From: Limnobaculum eriocheiris
Lineage (GTDB): Bacteria; Pseudomonadota; Gammaproteobacteria; Enterobacterales; Enterobacteriaceae
Assembly (NCBI RefSeq): GCF_021010575.1
Contig: NZ_JAJNAG010000015.1
Location: 1-64,000, forward strand
Direction: 5' to 3'
DNA: 64,000 nucleotides
Each line of letters begins with the position of its first letter. The stretch's first letter is position 1. Below the pieces are notes generated by a model. The model had not been told where the DNA came from and searched no databases. It worked only from the letters and a program-made list of their open reading frames with translations. The position numbers and the translations under genes were made by a program. Shown piece after piece: positions 48,686 through 58,306 of this stretch.

Positions 48686-49555
48686 CTACTTATCGTCTAA
48701 AAAGCGGATTAGGGCAGAGGTATCACAGCGGCCCAGTCCACGTTGTTGTAATTCAGCATAGGCTTCATCAATCTGTTTAGCAAAAGGAAGTTTAGCCCCA
48801 TTACGTTTAGCTTCATCAAAGCAGAAACCAAGATCTTTACGAATCCAGTCGATAGCAAAACCAAAATCAAATTTGTTTTCACCCATTGTCTCTGCACGAT
48901 TTTCTAACTGCCATGAGCTACCTGAGCCCATTTTTACTACATCGCGCACGGTTTTGACATCCAACCCGGCTTTTTGTGCAAAACGTACTGCTTCAGATAC
49001 ACCAGCCAGAACACCTGCAATACAAAGCTGGTTAGCCATTTTGCACAGTTGACCACAGCCGCTCTCGCCGACCAGTGTTACTGCTTTACCGTAGATTTTC
49101 AAAACATTTTCAGCGCGTTTGAAGATAGCCTCATCGCCACCGCACATAACGGTGAGGGCCGCATTTTCTGCACCGGCTTGTCCTCCGGAGACTGGTGCAT
49201 CAAGGAAATCGAATCCAGACTCTTTTGCTGCCTGATAAAGTTCACGCGCTAAATCTGCCGATGCTGTAGTGTGATCGATGAGAATCACACCGCTGTTTGC
49301 GCCGGCAAAAATACCTTTATCACCGTAATAGACGGAGCGAACATCATCATCATTACCAACGCAGGTCATAACCATATCGGCCCCAACAGCCGCTTCACGC
49401 GGAGTAAGTGCAACTTTTCCACCGTACTCTTTTACCCATTGTTCTGCTTTTGCTGTAGTACGGTTATAAACTGTAACGTCATGCCCGGCTTTTATTAAGT
49501 GACGCGCCATTGGGTAGCCCATCACACCTAAACCCACGAAACTAATCTTAGCCAT
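48686..49555 (-). CDS. NAD(P)-dependent beta-hydroxyacid dehydrogenase
   Basis: The 289-residue protein is in the 3-hydroxyisobutyrate/tartronate-semialdehyde reductase family. It starts MAKISFVGLGVMGYPMARHL (dinucleotide-binding GxGxxG with MGxPMA), has the substrate motif DAPVSGGQAGAENA and the catalytic Lys in GQLCKMANQL. The Arg of YNRTTAK favours NADP(H). It resembles GarR/GlxR but is not close enough for a firm assignment, and no glycerate or glyoxylate genes are nearby. CGGGAGTATAA is its ribosome binding site. It stands between yciB and yciC, which adjoin in E. coli. Confidence 0.85.
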   Translation of the reverse strand: MAKISFVGLGVMGYPMARHLIKAGHDVTVYNRTTAKAEQWVKEYGGKVALTPREAAVGADMVMTCVGNDDDVRSVYYGDKGIFAGANSGVILIDHTTASADLARELYQAAKESGFDFLDAPVSGGQAGAENAALTVMCGGDEAIFKRAENVLKIYGKAVTLVGESGCGQLCKMANQLCIAGVLAGVSEAVRFAQKAGLDVKTVRDVVKMGSGSSWQLENRAETMGENKFDFGFAIDWIRKDLGFCFDEAKRNGAKLPFAKQIDEAYAELQQRGLGRCDTSALIRFLDDK

Positions 49556-49782
49556 TTATACTCCCGTTATTATTAATAAGTTTCGGACAAGCTATCCTAG
49601 TCTTTTTAATCTCAGGGTAAAAGTGGCAAAAACAACCAATTGGTATAAGAGTTGTATTAAACGGGAAGAATAAGTAACAAACTACACTGTTATTCCCCGC
49701 CAGCTAAGGCATTATGTTGTATGATTATTGCGAAAGTTTCGGCAGAGCGTCTGATTAAGGTGGCCGGCGGTAGAGGATAAAT

Positions 49783-51498
49783 ATGTTTTCAAGAGTATTT
49801 TTAAAATGGATGCCCGGGTTACAGAATTTATTGGCTTACGATAAAAGCTGGCTAACAGCCGATATCCGTGCCGGATTATCGGTTGCTGCGGTGGCATTAC
49901 CGGTAGCAATTGCCTATGCAGAGCTGGCAAACGTAGGCGCTATTGTTGGTCTTTATTCTTGTATTTTACCCATGATAGCTTATGCCTTCTTTGGTTCCTC
50001 TCGTCAGTTAATTGTAGGGCCGGATGCGACAACCTGTGCCGTTATTGCGGCGGTTGTTACCCCATTAGCGGCGGGTAACAGTGAGATGCAGTGGCAGTTA
50101 ACTATCATCATGACTCTGGTGATGGGGGGATGGTGTATTCTGGCGAGTAAGTTCAGGCTGGGTGCGCTGGCAGATTTACTTTCTCAGCCTATTCTGACCG
50201 GGTTACTAAATGGTGTTGCTGTCACCATTATGGTGGGACAGATTGCTAAAATTCTTGGCATTCACATTAGTGCTAATCAGTTGATTGAAAAAATCATAGC
50301 CATACCATTCCAGATCATAGATAGCCATTTGCCAACTTTGGGCATCTCAGCATTAACCTTGTTGCTATTAATCGGGACTAAAAAGTTTCGCAGCCAGTGG
50401 CCTGCGCCTTTGATCGCTATTGTTGTGACGACGGCATTAGTGTGGGGCATGGATATTCAACAATATGGCGTAGAAACCATTGGCAGTGCCGGATTTGATT
50501 CCGGTTTACCGATGGTTAACTGGAACCATTTCCAACCGGGCCTGATGCGGGAACTGTTTATTCCGGCACTCAACCTGGCATTAATTAGCTTCGTTAGCTT
50601 AATGTTAACTGCTCGCAGTTTTGCCGCTAAAAATGGCTACGATATTGATGCCGATGCGGAATTTAGAGCCTTAGGAATTGCGAATATCATGTCGGCGGTA
50701 TCGCAAGGATTTGCTATCAGTGGAGCTGACTCCCGTACTGCGGTTAATGATGCAAATGGTGGAAAAAGCCAGCTGGTATCTATTATTGCCGCGTTGGTGA
50801 TTGCTCTGGTGGTTTTATTTTTGACTAAACCTCTGCAGTTTATTCCCGTTTCCGCTCTTGGTGTGGTTCTGGTTTATGCCGCCTGGTCATTAATGGATTT
50901 ACGCGGTATCTGGAATCTTCGTAGACGCAATCGGCAGGCATTTAATCTGGCGATTTTCACTTTTGCCTGTGTGTTATTGATAGGGGTTATTCAGGGTATA
51001 GGGTTAGCTGTACTGTTAGGGCTATTGCAGTTTTTACGCACGGTATTTCGCCCAACAGAACAATTACTTGGCGTTAATGAAGATGGAATGATTCACTCAT
51101 TGGGAAATACCACAACGGTTAAAGCGGTTCCTGGCGTGATGATGTACCGGTTTAACTCACCATTAACCTATTTCAACGTTGCTTACTTTAAACGGCGTAT
51201 CTTAAATTTGGTGGATAGCACGCCATTTCAGCCCCGTTGGGTAGTGATTGATGCCGTAGCTAGTTTTACTTATGCGGATATCAGTGTATTAGCATCTATT
51301 GATGAACTGAAGCGAGATCTAAAGCTACGCCAGATTAAACTGGTACTGGCCGGGCGGAGAACAGAGCTTACCCGTTGGTTTAAGGATAATCGACCGGCAA
51401 TGAAGGAGGAGGAGATCCTGTTAGTTCCCGATCTCTATCTGGCACTTAAGCTGATTCAGAGTAAAGAAAGCGCACATGCTTCAGAAGAATCTTCTTAA
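49783..51498 (+). CDS. SulP-family anion transporter with STAS domain
   Basis: The 571-residue inner-membrane protein has about 12-14 helices with SulP signatures VAAVALPVAIAYAELANVG and LIVGPDATTCAVIAAV, and then a cytoplasmic C-terminal STAS domain (about 445-550, WVVIDAVASFTYADISVLAS). SulP proteins import sulfate, bicarbonate or dicarboxylates; the substrate cannot be read from sequence. It is unlike E. coli DauA in detail. Its start has AGAGGATAAAT upstream. It converges on yciC with a 10-base gap and diverges from the dehydrogenase, so the two foreign-looking neighbours may have arrived together. Confidence 0.9.
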   Translation: MFSRVFLKWMPGLQNLLAYDKSWLTADIRAGLSVAAVALPVAIAYAELANVGAIVGLYSCILPMIAYAFFGSSRQLIVGPDATTCAVIAAVVTPLAAGNSEMQWQLTIIMTLVMGGWCILASKFRLGALADLLSQPILTGLLNGVAVTIMVGQIAKILGIHISANQLIEKIIAIPFQIIDSHLPTLGISALTLLLLIGTKKFRSQWPAPLIAIVVTTALVWGMDIQQYGVETIGSAGFDSGLPMVNWNHFQPGLMRELFIPALNLALISFVSLMLTARSFAAKNGYDIDADAEFRALGIANIMSAVSQGFAISGADSRTAVNDANGGKSQLVSIIAALVIALVVLFLTKPLQFIPVSALGVVLVYAAWSLMDLRGIWNLRRRNRQAFNLAIFTFACVLLIGVIQGIGLAVLLGLLQFLRTVFRPTEQLLGVNEDGMIHSLGNTTTVKAVPGVMMYRFNSPLTYFNVAYFKRRILNLVDSTPFQPRWVVIDAVASFTYADISVLASIDELKRDLKLRQIKLVLAGRRTELTRWFKDNRPAMKEEEILLVPDLYLALKLIQSKESAHASEESS

Positions 51499-51508
51499 GA
51501 TTTAGCGT

Positions 51509-52255
51509 TTATAGACGAAACAGGTGGACAAACAAAAACGCCGTCACCAGATTACTGATAGCGCTAAGTAACAGCGCAACAGCCATTGGTGATACCGTTG
51601 ATAAATTGATGGATATCACCAGCAAAATGAATTTAGCTGATAGTGTAAATAACAGAACAGGAAGAACGATTCGCAGATTGGCAAAGGCCATTCCCCAACT
51701 GGTACTGATGGCATAAATTAAGCCTTTACGCGATTCCAGCATAATGACAGGGGATAACACCAGTACAAATGTAAAGAACAGGCCTGGCAACAGGTATAGC
51801 GATAATCCAAAAGTAATCAATATTGATGAGATAATCAGTAAAACGATTAACATTGGTAATAAGGTTACAGATGAACCGATGGCTCTTAAAGCACTGGATG
51901 ATTGCCCCTGAGAGACCTGAATAACCAGTGTAATTACACCAGCAATAAGAATAGTCTGACTAAGCAAAAAGCTCAGTGCTACAGCACCAAATAGCGGTAC
52001 GGCAGCTTCAACAATGGCTAATTGCTGTTCATAAGGCATTCCCTTAATAGCCTGTTCAACTTCTCCACGTGTCATCGTAGACGACCCAACAGAACCCGTG
52101 ATCATCTGATGAAGTCCTGTGGTATCCGGCATCATAACCTGAAGCAGAACATAAGAGATAAATGACGCCAGTAATGCCAGCATAATAAAGCTGGATAATT
52201 GGTTACGTATAAAGTTTACGCTGTCACGGAAGAGGGAATTGGCCGTGATGGGCAT
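51509..52255 (-). CDS. yciC: UPF0259 membrane protein YciC
   Basis: YciC is a six-helix inner-membrane protein of unknown function. The 248-residue product begins MPITANSLFRDSVNFIRNQL and has the conserved LSLYLLPGLFFTFVLVLSPVIMLE and GMAFANLRIVLPVLL segments. CAGGAGACTCC precedes the ATG. In E. coli it directly precedes yciB and yciA on the same strand; here the dehydrogenase and SulP genes lie between. ompW is divergent from it, as in E. coli. Confidence 0.93.
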   Translation of the reverse strand: MPITANSLFRDSVNFIRNQLSSFIMLALLASFISYVLLQVMMPDTTGLHQMITGSVGSSTMTRGEVEQAIKGMPYEQQLAIVEAAVPLFGAVALSFLLSQTILIAGVITLVIQVSQGQSSSALRAIGSSVTLLPMLIVLLIISSILITFGLSLYLLPGLFFTFVLVLSPVIMLESRKGLIYAISTSWGMAFANLRIVLPVLLFTLSAKFILLVISINLSTVSPMAVALLLSAISNLVTAFLFVHLFRL

Positions 52256-52504
52256 GGAGTCTCCTGTCTAAAGATAATATGCACTGTTAGAGTGATTGTA
52301 ACCTGTTAGCCCATTCTCTTGAATCTTATTATCCATACCAATTCTTATCTGTCGGAAATTAAGTTGTTATTCCATTGGTCGCTTGTACACCTTATCCCCG
52401 AATGATGGTGTAGCTAAATTGTTATCTCAGAAAGGCAAAGTCTTCGGATTTTTTATTTTGATAAGTATACAAGCGTTGTTAAATGCGTTGTATAAAGCTA
52501 AAAA

Positions 52505-52518
52505 TTGATTTCAATCAA
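52505..52518 (+). promoter_or_regulatory. FNR box upstream of ompW
   Basis: TTGATTTCAATCAA is a perfect TTGAT-N4-ATCAA FNR site, about 145 bases before the ompW start codon. FNR control of ompW is known in E. coli. Confidence 0.75.
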
Positions 52519-52661
52519 ATGCGGGGGTTTAATCGAAAGCAAGTAACTTGTTAAGTTCAGTCTTTTGTCAATTTTTGTCAGGAACTGTGATCTGTGTTAG
52601 GTCAATTTTACTGCTAAGGAGGTATATTTCACACACATTAACCCTAAAAGGAACATGGATA

Positions 52662-53312
52662 ATGAAAAAACTTCCTCTGGTTTGTTTAATCGCTGCAACA
52701 TTAGCCCCTTCATTTGCTTTTGCTCATCAGGCCGGTGATTTTTTATTCCGTGCTGGTTCAATTACAGTAAGACCGAATGAAGGTTCTGATAACGTGTTAG
52801 GTCTGGGCTCATTCAACGTAAATAATGACACACAGCTTGGATTAACTTTCGGTTATATGATTACTGATAACATCGGTATTGAATTATTGGGTGCTACGCC
52901 GTTCAATCATGATGTTGGCTTAAAAGCGACAGGTACGATTGCAACAGTTAAACACTTACCACCATCATTGATGGCCCAGTACTACTTTGGTACTAAAGAG
53001 AGCACATGGCGTCCTTATTTGGGTGCTGGTATTAACTACACCACATTCTTCAGTGAAGATTTCAATAACACCGGTAAAGCGGCTGGCTTAAGTAATTTAA
53101 GTGTTGATGATTCCTGGGGCGTAGCGTTACAGGCAGGTGTTGACTATAACGTTGATAAAAATTGGGTAGTGAATACGTCAGTGTGGTGGATGAATATCGA
53201 TACTGATGTTAACTTCACATCAACGGATGTCGCAGGTAACCGTACTCATCATAGCATCAGTACACGTCTTGACCCATGGGCATTTATGTTTGGTGTGGGT
53301 TACAAGTTCTGA
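52662..53312 (+). CDS. ompW: Outer-membrane protein W
   Basis: OmpW is an eight-stranded beta-barrel with a hydrophobic side channel, used by colicin S4 and linked to stress and anaerobic growth. The open frame begins at 52548, but the signal peptide MKKLPLVCLIAATLAPSFAF (cleavage after AFA) places the start at 52662 with AAAAGGA upstream; this gives 216 residues. The mature protein starts HQAGDFLFRAG and ends FGVGYKF with the C-terminal Phe. An FNR box lies upstream, and an IS-derived hairpin terminator follows. Confidence 0.95.
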   Translation: MKKLPLVCLIAATLAPSFAFAHQAGDFLFRAGSITVRPNEGSDNVLGLGSFNVNNDTQLGLTFGYMITDNIGIELLGATPFNHDVGLKATGTIATVKHLPPSLMAQYYFGTKESTWRPYLGAGINYTTFFSEDFNNTGKAAGLSNLSVDDSWGVALQAGVDYNVDKNWVVNTSVWWMNIDTDVNFTSTDVAGNRTHHSISTRLDPWAFMFGVGYKF

Positions 53313-53348
53313 TGCAGTCAGTTATATAAGTCAAAACGCCGGTTATAT

Positions 53349-53497
53349 GAACTGCACCCCAAAAGTTGGACACCCAACAAATAAGGGTGCAGTTTTTTAT
53401 GGCAAAATATTCGGCCACCTTCAGGAAAATCCTCCTGAAGCATTATCATTTCGGTGTTAAAAGACAACGCAGTACCGTAAAACGTTTTGGCATCAGA
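53349..53497 (+). mobile_element. IS3-family (IS150-like) left-end remnant with orfA start
   Basis: TGAACTGCACCCCAAAAGTT, a hairpin, T6 and ATG form the same layout as the copy at 43721. Here about 33 codons of an orfA-like frame remain, reading MAKYSATFRKILLKHYHFG, before the sequence abuts the ppx stop codon. No right end is present. It marks the joint between ompW and ppk-ppx, genes that are far apart in E. coli. Confidence 0.65.
53350..53399 (+). terminator. Terminator-like hairpin inside the IS remnant, after ompW
   Basis: AACTGCACCC (53350-53359) pairs with GGGTGCAGTT (53385-53394), and inside it GTTGG pairs with CCAAC. T6 follows. It probably ends ompW transcription and, in the intact IS, would have blocked read-through into the transposase gene. 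Confidence 0.7.
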
Positions 53498-53518
53498 TTA
53501 TTCATCATCGCTTTTTAA
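53399..53518 (+). pseudogene. Truncated IS3-family OrfA
   Basis: ATG 53399 opens a frame of 39 codons. The first 33 resemble the helix-turn-helix start of IS150-type OrfA (MAKYS..., basic helices, RSTVKRFGI as the recognition region); the last codons run into the complement of the ppx 3' end and stop at 53518. The rest of OrfA and all of OrfB are missing, so no transposase can be made. Confidence 0.55.
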
Positions 53519-55030
53519 CAGTAGTTTCCAGCCGGCCACATCTTCCCAGTATTCCTGTTCTCGTTCCAGATCGGCCAGTACCAGACTGTTTATATTTAAA
53601 TACTGGGGTGGAAAGGTCAGCGTTATGTGGTAATCATCACTATGCAATCGACAATATTCAGGCTCAGTCGTCGCCTGACGCTGATTATTCAAAAGAATTG
53701 CCAGACGAAGGATTTGAATCAGCGGAATAAACTGGCGTTTTTTCACCAGATTGAAACTGGGAAGTTCATCCAACTTTATCCCTTTACGATGAAAGCGAAC
53801 CAGAGAGGCTAACAGAAGCTGGTGTTCCTGATTGAAACCAGGCAAGTTAGTGTTTTGCAGAATATAGGCGGAATGGCGCTGCATATTGCTGTGATTAATG
53901 CTTAATCCCACTTCGTGTAGCATAGCCGCCCAGCCAAGCAGAGCTTCTAACTGTGGATTGGCCTGAGATGCATTTTGAGCGAGCCATTGCGCATAGAATG
54001 ATTGGGTTGTTGTTAATACCCGATTGGCCTGTTCCCGATCGATATTGTAGTGCTCAGCTAAACTGATAGCCGTTCTGCTACGTATATCCTGATGGCGGAA
54101 ACGGCTTTCCATCTCATACAGAACGCCTTCACGTAAGGCGCCATCAGATAACCTTAGCTCTTTAATTGCCAGAGCATTAAATACACCGCATAAAATAGCC
54201 AGTCCGGGAACAAAAACGCTTTGTCGATCGAGGGATAAGCCATCTAAATCGATAGAAGCAAAGGATTTGAATTTAAGCGTGGCATTAACCACCATCTCCA
54301 GACGCTCAGGCGTAATAATACCGTCTCTTTCACCCATCTCTTCAATCAGGACATTATGTACCGCTTTAATGGTACCTGAAGCGCCTAAAGCGTATTGCCA
54401 GCCCTGAATACGATATTGCCAGGCCAGATTTTCCAGTTTTTGCTCTGCGGCTAATTGTGCACGTTGGAAGTTCTGTTTAGTGATCTCATTATTAGGGAAA
54501 AACTGTCTGGCAAAACTAACGCACCCCATACGTCGACTTTCAGCGATAAGGGGCGAGAAGTCCTCGCCAATCACCAACTCGGTGGAGCCACCACCAATAT
54601 CAATGACCAGCTTACGGCCTTTTTCTGGCTGAGTATGGGCTACTCCCATATAGATAAGGCGAGCTTCTTCTTGTCCGGAGATAATTTCAATTGGATAGGG
54701 CAAGATTTCACTGGCGCGTTGCAGAAAATCCTGGCCGTTTACCGCCAGCCGTAACGTATGGGTGCCAACAATGCGTACACTATCCGGAGAAAAACCCTGA
54801 AGGCGTTCTGCAAACAGGCTTAAGCAGTTGAGCCCACGCAGTATCGCCTCTTCACTAAGGTAGTTATCTTTATCCAGACCATCCGCCAGATGAACCCGCT
54901 GTTTCAAGCGCCCTAAAATTTGTAATGCACCGTTAACAACACGGGCGATAACCATATGAAAACTGTTGGATCCTAAATCAATAGCTGCGATTTCTTGTGG
55001 TTTTTCTGTTATTGAATCGTTTAAGTGCAT
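53498..55030 (-). CDS. ppx: Exopolyphosphatase
   Basis: Ppx removes terminal phosphates from long-chain polyphosphate and, with GppA relatives, acts on pppGpp. The 510-residue protein has the ASKHA fold: [19 protein letters not shown] (phosphate 1), the catalytic Glu in [15 protein letters not shown], and [15 protein letters not shown]. The C-terminal half includes the HD-like helical domain with [11 protein letters not shown]. Two bases separate it from the end of ppk, so translation is coupled. Its stop codon touches an IS remnant, yet the C-terminus [16 protein letters not shown] is of normal length (E. coli 513 residues). Confidence 0.96.
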   Translation of the reverse strand: MHLNDSITEKPQEIAAIDLGSNSFHMVIARVVNGALQILGRLKQRVHLADGLDKDNYLSEEAILRGLNCLSLFAERLQGFSPDSVRIVGTHTLRLAVNGQDFLQRASEILPYPIEIISGQEEARLIYMGVAHTQPEKGRKLVIDIGGGSTELVIGEDFSPLIAESRRMGCVSFARQFFPNNEITKQNFQRAQLAAEQKLENLAWQYRIQGWQYALGASGTIKAVHNVLIEEMGERDGIITPERLEMVVNATLKFKSFASIDLDGLSLDRQSVFVPGLAILCGVFNALAIKELRLSDGALREGVLYEMESRFRHQDIRSRTAISLAEHYNIDREQANRVLTTTQSFYAQWLAQNASQANPQLEALLGWAAMLHEVGLSINHSNMQRHSAYILQNTNLPGFNQEHQLLLASLVRFHRKGIKLDELPSFNLVKKRQFIPLIQILRLAILLNNQRQATTEPEYCRLHSDDYHITLTFPPQYLNINSLVLADLEREQEYWEDVAGWKLLLKSDDE

Positions 55031-55032
55031 TA

Positions 55033-57126
55033 TTATTTCTCTGTTATATCCGTCGACTCTATGTTGGTCGGCTGTTCCAATGCTTTCAGATAGTCATAAA
55101 TAGCGATTTGCGAACGAACTTTTCTGCGATTCCCTCTGGGGACATATTGGTTACTTAGCTCTTTATCAATGATACGCGCTTTTACCGTATCGGATAGCTG
55201 AATATCAATGATATCCAGTACCCGCTGTTTAAGAACAGGATCGAGAATAGCAACACCAACCTCAATACGATAATCAATATTGCGGGTCATCCAGTCAGCG
55301 GAAGAGATAAATACCTGGTTATCACCCTGATTCTCAAATATATAAACGCGAGCATGTTCGAGGAACCGATCAACGATACTGGTTACCTGAATATTTTCGC
55401 TAATACCGGGGAGATTAGGTACCAGAGAACACATTCCACGCACGATAAGGCGAATTTTTACGCCAGCTCCCGAGGCAGCATAAAGCCGGTCAATCAGCTC
55501 TTTATCTACCAGATTGTTAATTTTCAGCGTTATACCGGCATCTAATCCCGCCTGAGCAAAGGAGATTTCTCTGTCGATCAGCTTATTTAGCATTAAACGA
55601 GAGTTTTGAGGTGAAACCAGTAAATGTTCAAAACTAACCGGGCGATAAGGGTTTTCAATAAAGTTAAATACCCGACGGACTTCATTGGTGATGCGGGAAT
55701 CGGCAGTAAGCAGGGAGAAGTCAGTATAGAGGCGGGCGGTTTTTTCATTAAAATTACCGGTACCAATATGGGCATAACGAACAATCTGACCATCTTCAAT
55801 TCGGGAAATCAGGAAAAGTTTAGCGTGAATTTTCAAGCCGGGGGCAGAGAAGATAACGTGCACTCCCGCTTCGGTTAAGCGTTTAGCCCAGTGAATGTTG
55901 GCTTCTTCATCAAAACGTGCCTGCAATTCTACAACAACGGTAACTTTTTTACCGTTATGGGCCGCATTGATCATTGATTCGATAATGCGGGAATCTTTAG
56001 CAACCCGATAAATATTAATTTTGATCGCTAATACGTTGGGGTCAAATGACGCCTGACGAACCAGCTCAAGGACATGTTCGAAAGTATGGTAAGGATAGTA
56101 GAGCAGTACATCACGCTCTTTAATCGCATCAAAACCATTACGGAAATTATTGAACCAGATATGTCTTAAGCGTGGCAGTGGTTTATTGACCAGGTTAGCT
56201 TTACCAACATTAGGGAAGCTGATGAAGTCTTTAAAGTTATGATAGCGGCCGCCAGGGATAACAGAATCATAAGATGAAATGCCCAGCTTTTTACGCAGAA
56301 TTTCCACCATGTCATTTGGCATATCTCGTTGATAAACAAAACGAACGGGTTCTGCTGTGAGGCGCTGTTTCAAACTGGATGACATTAATTCAAGCCAGCT
56401 GGATTCCATTTCGTTTACCAGATCGTATTCGGCGTCTCTGGTCATTTTCATCGAATAGGCGTCGAGAGACTGATAATCGAAAAAGCCTTTAAAAATATCA
56501 TCAAGACAAAAGCGGATAATATTATCCAGTAAGATCATTGGCTTGCGTCGACGAGGGGGCTCTGGTGGTAATGTGATAAAACGAGAAACCTTATTGGATG
56601 GAATTTCCAACAGGGCATATTCCTTTTTCTCTGCGTTAATGACAATTTCAACAGCCAGATAGGTGTAGTCATCTTTTAAAAACTCGAGCAGGCTGATGTC
56701 GTTATTAAGCAAAATAGGGGTAATGTGTTGTCTCAGGTGATTCTTAAAGTAATGACGTAACCAGGTTTGCTGGTTTTCAGATAATTGACGTTCATTAATC
56801 AGAAATACCTGATTGCGCGCCATTTCCAGCAGAAGTTCGTTATACAGGTTGTCAAATTCCAGGTCCGTTTTTAATACTTTGGCCTGAATTTTTTTTAACA
56901 CCTGTCTGGAACTGGAAGCGGACCCTTGCTCTTCTTTAATCAAAATACGTCGCTTTACATCGGCAAAACGAACCTTATAAAACTCATCGAGGTTGCTGGA
57001 ATAGATGCCTAAAAAACGGATCCGCTCAATTAACGGGTTACTTTTATCAGCAGCTTCCTGTAGTACCCGTTCATTAAACGATAACCAGCTCAGTTCTTTC
57101 TCAATATAGAGTTTTTCCTGATTCAT
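55033..57126 (-). CDS. ppk: Polyphosphate kinase 1
   Basis: Ppk polymerises the gamma phosphate of ATP into polyphosphate at the membrane. The start is set at 57126 ([18 protein letters not shown] aligns with E. coli and has GGAG five bases upstream); the frame is open 11 codons further. The 697-residue protein has the N-terminal helical domain, the head domain, and two PLD-like C-terminal domains. The autophosphorylated His lies in [11 protein letters not shown] and the second in [17 protein letters not shown] and [11 protein letters not shown] are conserved. ppx follows after two bases. Confidence 0.96.
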   Translation of the reverse strand: MNQEKLYIEKELSWLSFNERVLQEAADKSNPLIERIRFLGIYSSNLDEFYKVRFADVKRRILIKEEQGSASSSRQVLKKIQAKVLKTDLEFDNLYNELLLEMARNQVFLINERQLSENQQTWLRHYFKNHLRQHITPILLNNDISLLEFLKDDYTYLAVEIVINAEKKEYALLEIPSNKVSRFITLPPEPPRRRKPMILLDNIIRFCLDDIFKGFFDYQSLDAYSMKMTRDAEYDLVNEMESSWLELMSSSLKQRLTAEPVRFVYQRDMPNDMVEILRKKLGISSYDSVIPGGRYHNFKDFISFPNVGKANLVNKPLPRLRHIWFNNFRNGFDAIKERDVLLYYPYHTFEHVLELVRQASFDPNVLAIKINIYRVAKDSRIIESMINAAHNGKKVTVVVELQARFDEEANIHWAKRLTEAGVHVIFSAPGLKIHAKLFLISRIEDGQIVRYAHIGTGNFNEKTARLYTDFSLLTADSRITNEVRRVFNFIENPYRPVSFEHLLVSPQNSRLMLNKLIDREISFAQAGLDAGITLKINNLVDKELIDRLYAASGAGVKIRLIVRGMCSLVPNLPGISENIQVTSIVDRFLEHARVYIFENQGDNQVFISSADWMTRNIDYRIEVGVAILDPVLKQRVLDIIDIQLSDTVKARIIDKELSNQYVPRGNRRKVRSQIAIYDYLKALEQPTNIESTDITEK

Positions 57127-57364
57127 CATGACTCCGTGACAGCTGAATAATAAGACCATTATGGCGATTAGTGTGGGGGCAAGTCTACAGATACCTGAGA
57201 GGAATTGTTCTGTTGTTAATAGTGTAGTTAAGCCTGAGGGGATCGCTTATTGTCGATTTATGAGATTTTCCGTTATAAATCGATAATTTTCGATTTAAGT
57301 TTTTTTTAAATCAGTCGTCTTACAAGTGGCCTAAGGAAAAACAAAATATATACAAGGATAAATA

Positions 57365-57580
57365 ATGTAAGGCAATGATTCGTTACCTGTGGATTCCATT
57401 GATGAAAATGAACATTCTCTGGTCTATCACTGTCCATACTGTAAGCAAATATTGTTATCCAAGGTTCCTTATAAGGGGGAGGTATGGAAGGGCTCTATTT
57501 GTTGCCATCATTGTGAAATGATCAACTATTCTATTTTTTATCATAATCGTGTTGATTCATTTAGATTGAGTAGCGTTTAA
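57365..57580 (+). pseudogene. Small zinc-ribbon protein with a stop at codon 2
   Basis: AAGGA at 57354 is well placed before ATG 57365, but the next codon is TAA. The frame then stays open for 70 codons: GNDSLPVDSIDENEHSLVYH, then CPYCKQ, later CCHHCEMINYSIFYH, a typical two-knuckle zinc ribbon. The only in-frame start after the stop is GTG 57389, which lacks a ribosome binding site and would give 63 residues. Either a nonsense mutation inactivated it or the GTG is used. I do not recognise the family. It sits at the ppk/fabA joint. Confidence 0.5.
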
Positions 57581-57606
57581 ACGACAGGCTGATAAATCAT
57601 TAAAAC

Positions 57607-57646
57607 AATAAAGGCGTATTCCATTACGACGAAATACGCCTTTATT
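57607..57646. terminator. Terminator after fabA
   Basis: AATAAAGGCGTATT pairs perfectly with AATACGCCTTTATT around a 12-base loop, 38 bases past the fabA stop. The A/T ends make it usable from both sides. Confidence 0.85.
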
Positions 57647-57684
57647 ACAGGCTATAGCTAGCCTGAATCAATAAGTGCTTATAA

Positions 57685-58203
57685 TCAGAATGCGCTGGTG
57701 TCTTTGAACAGACCAACTTTCAGATCGGTAGCCGTATAAATTACACGACCATCGACTAATACTTCACCATCAGCCAATCCCATGATAAGGCGACGATTAA
57801 CAATACGCTTCAGATGCAGGCGATAGGTAACTTTTTTCGCTGTCGGTAGCACCTGACCGGTCAGCTTCACTTCACCAACTCCTAAGGCACGGCCTTTACC
57901 TTCACCACCTAACCAGCCCAAATAGAAGCCGACTAACTGCCACATGGCATCCAGGCCTAAACAACCGGGCATCACCGGATCGCCAATAAAGTGACAACCA
58001 AAGAACCACAGGTCAGGATTGATATCTAATTCTGCTTCTACATAACCTTTGTCATATTGCCCGCCGGTTTCGGTCATTTTTACAATGCGATCCATCATTA
58101 GCATATTTGGCGCTGGTAATGGAGGTCCACCAGCACCAAACAATTCACCACGACCTGAAGCAAGCAGGTCTTCTTTTGTATAGGATTCGCGTTTTTCAAA
58201 CAT
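57685..58203 (-). CDS. fabA: 3-hydroxydecanoyl-ACP dehydratase/isomerase
   Basis: FabA dehydrates 3-hydroxyacyl-ACP and isomerises trans-2- to cis-3-decenoyl-ACP, the branch point to unsaturated fatty acids. The frame is open 21 codons upstream, but [20 protein letters not shown] marks the start at 58203; this gives 172 residues, as in E. coli. Catalytic His71 lies in [10 protein letters not shown] and Asp85 in [10 protein letters not shown]. FadR and FabR sites lie upstream, so it should be activated by FadR and repressed by FabR. rmf, its neighbour in E. coli, is missing. Confidence 0.97.
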   Translation of the reverse strand: MFEKRESYTKEDLLASGRGELFGAGGPPLPAPNMLMMDRIVKMTETGGQYDKGYVEAELDINPDLWFFGCHFIGDPVMPGCLGLDAMWQLVGFYLGWLGGEGKGRALGVGEVKLTGQVLPTAKKVTYRLHLKRIVNRRLIMGLADGEVLVDGRVIYTATDLKVGLFKDTSAF

Positions 58204-58272
58204 AATTGAACTAACCTTATTTTTTGAATATGTAAAAGGGCAGTATACCCATTGGTAATATTGCATTAGATT

Positions 58273-58290
58273 AGCTTACAGTTGTAAGCT
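58273..58290 (-). promoter_or_regulatory. FabR operator of fabA
   Basis: AGCTTACAGTTGTAAGCT is a perfect 18-base palindrome with the AGCxTACA-N2-TGTxxGCT layout of FabR sites, 70 bases upstream of the fabA start. E. coli has an imperfect version in the same place. Confidence 0.75.
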
Positions 58291-58306
58291 GAACAAGTCC
58301 GATCAG
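58290..58306 (-). promoter_or_regulatory. FadR site of fabA
   Basis: Minus-strand CTGATCGGACTTGTTCA matches the E. coli fabA FadR site as I recall it and abuts the FabR palindrome. It overlaps the lonH stop codon at 58303-58305. Confidence 0.7.

Noticed and set aside
43721-53497. MITE or REP-type repeat family instead of IS ends
   Set aside because: The orfA-like codons after the second copy and the IS3-type TG...AAAGTTGG end favour IS remnants; only two copies are visible in the window.
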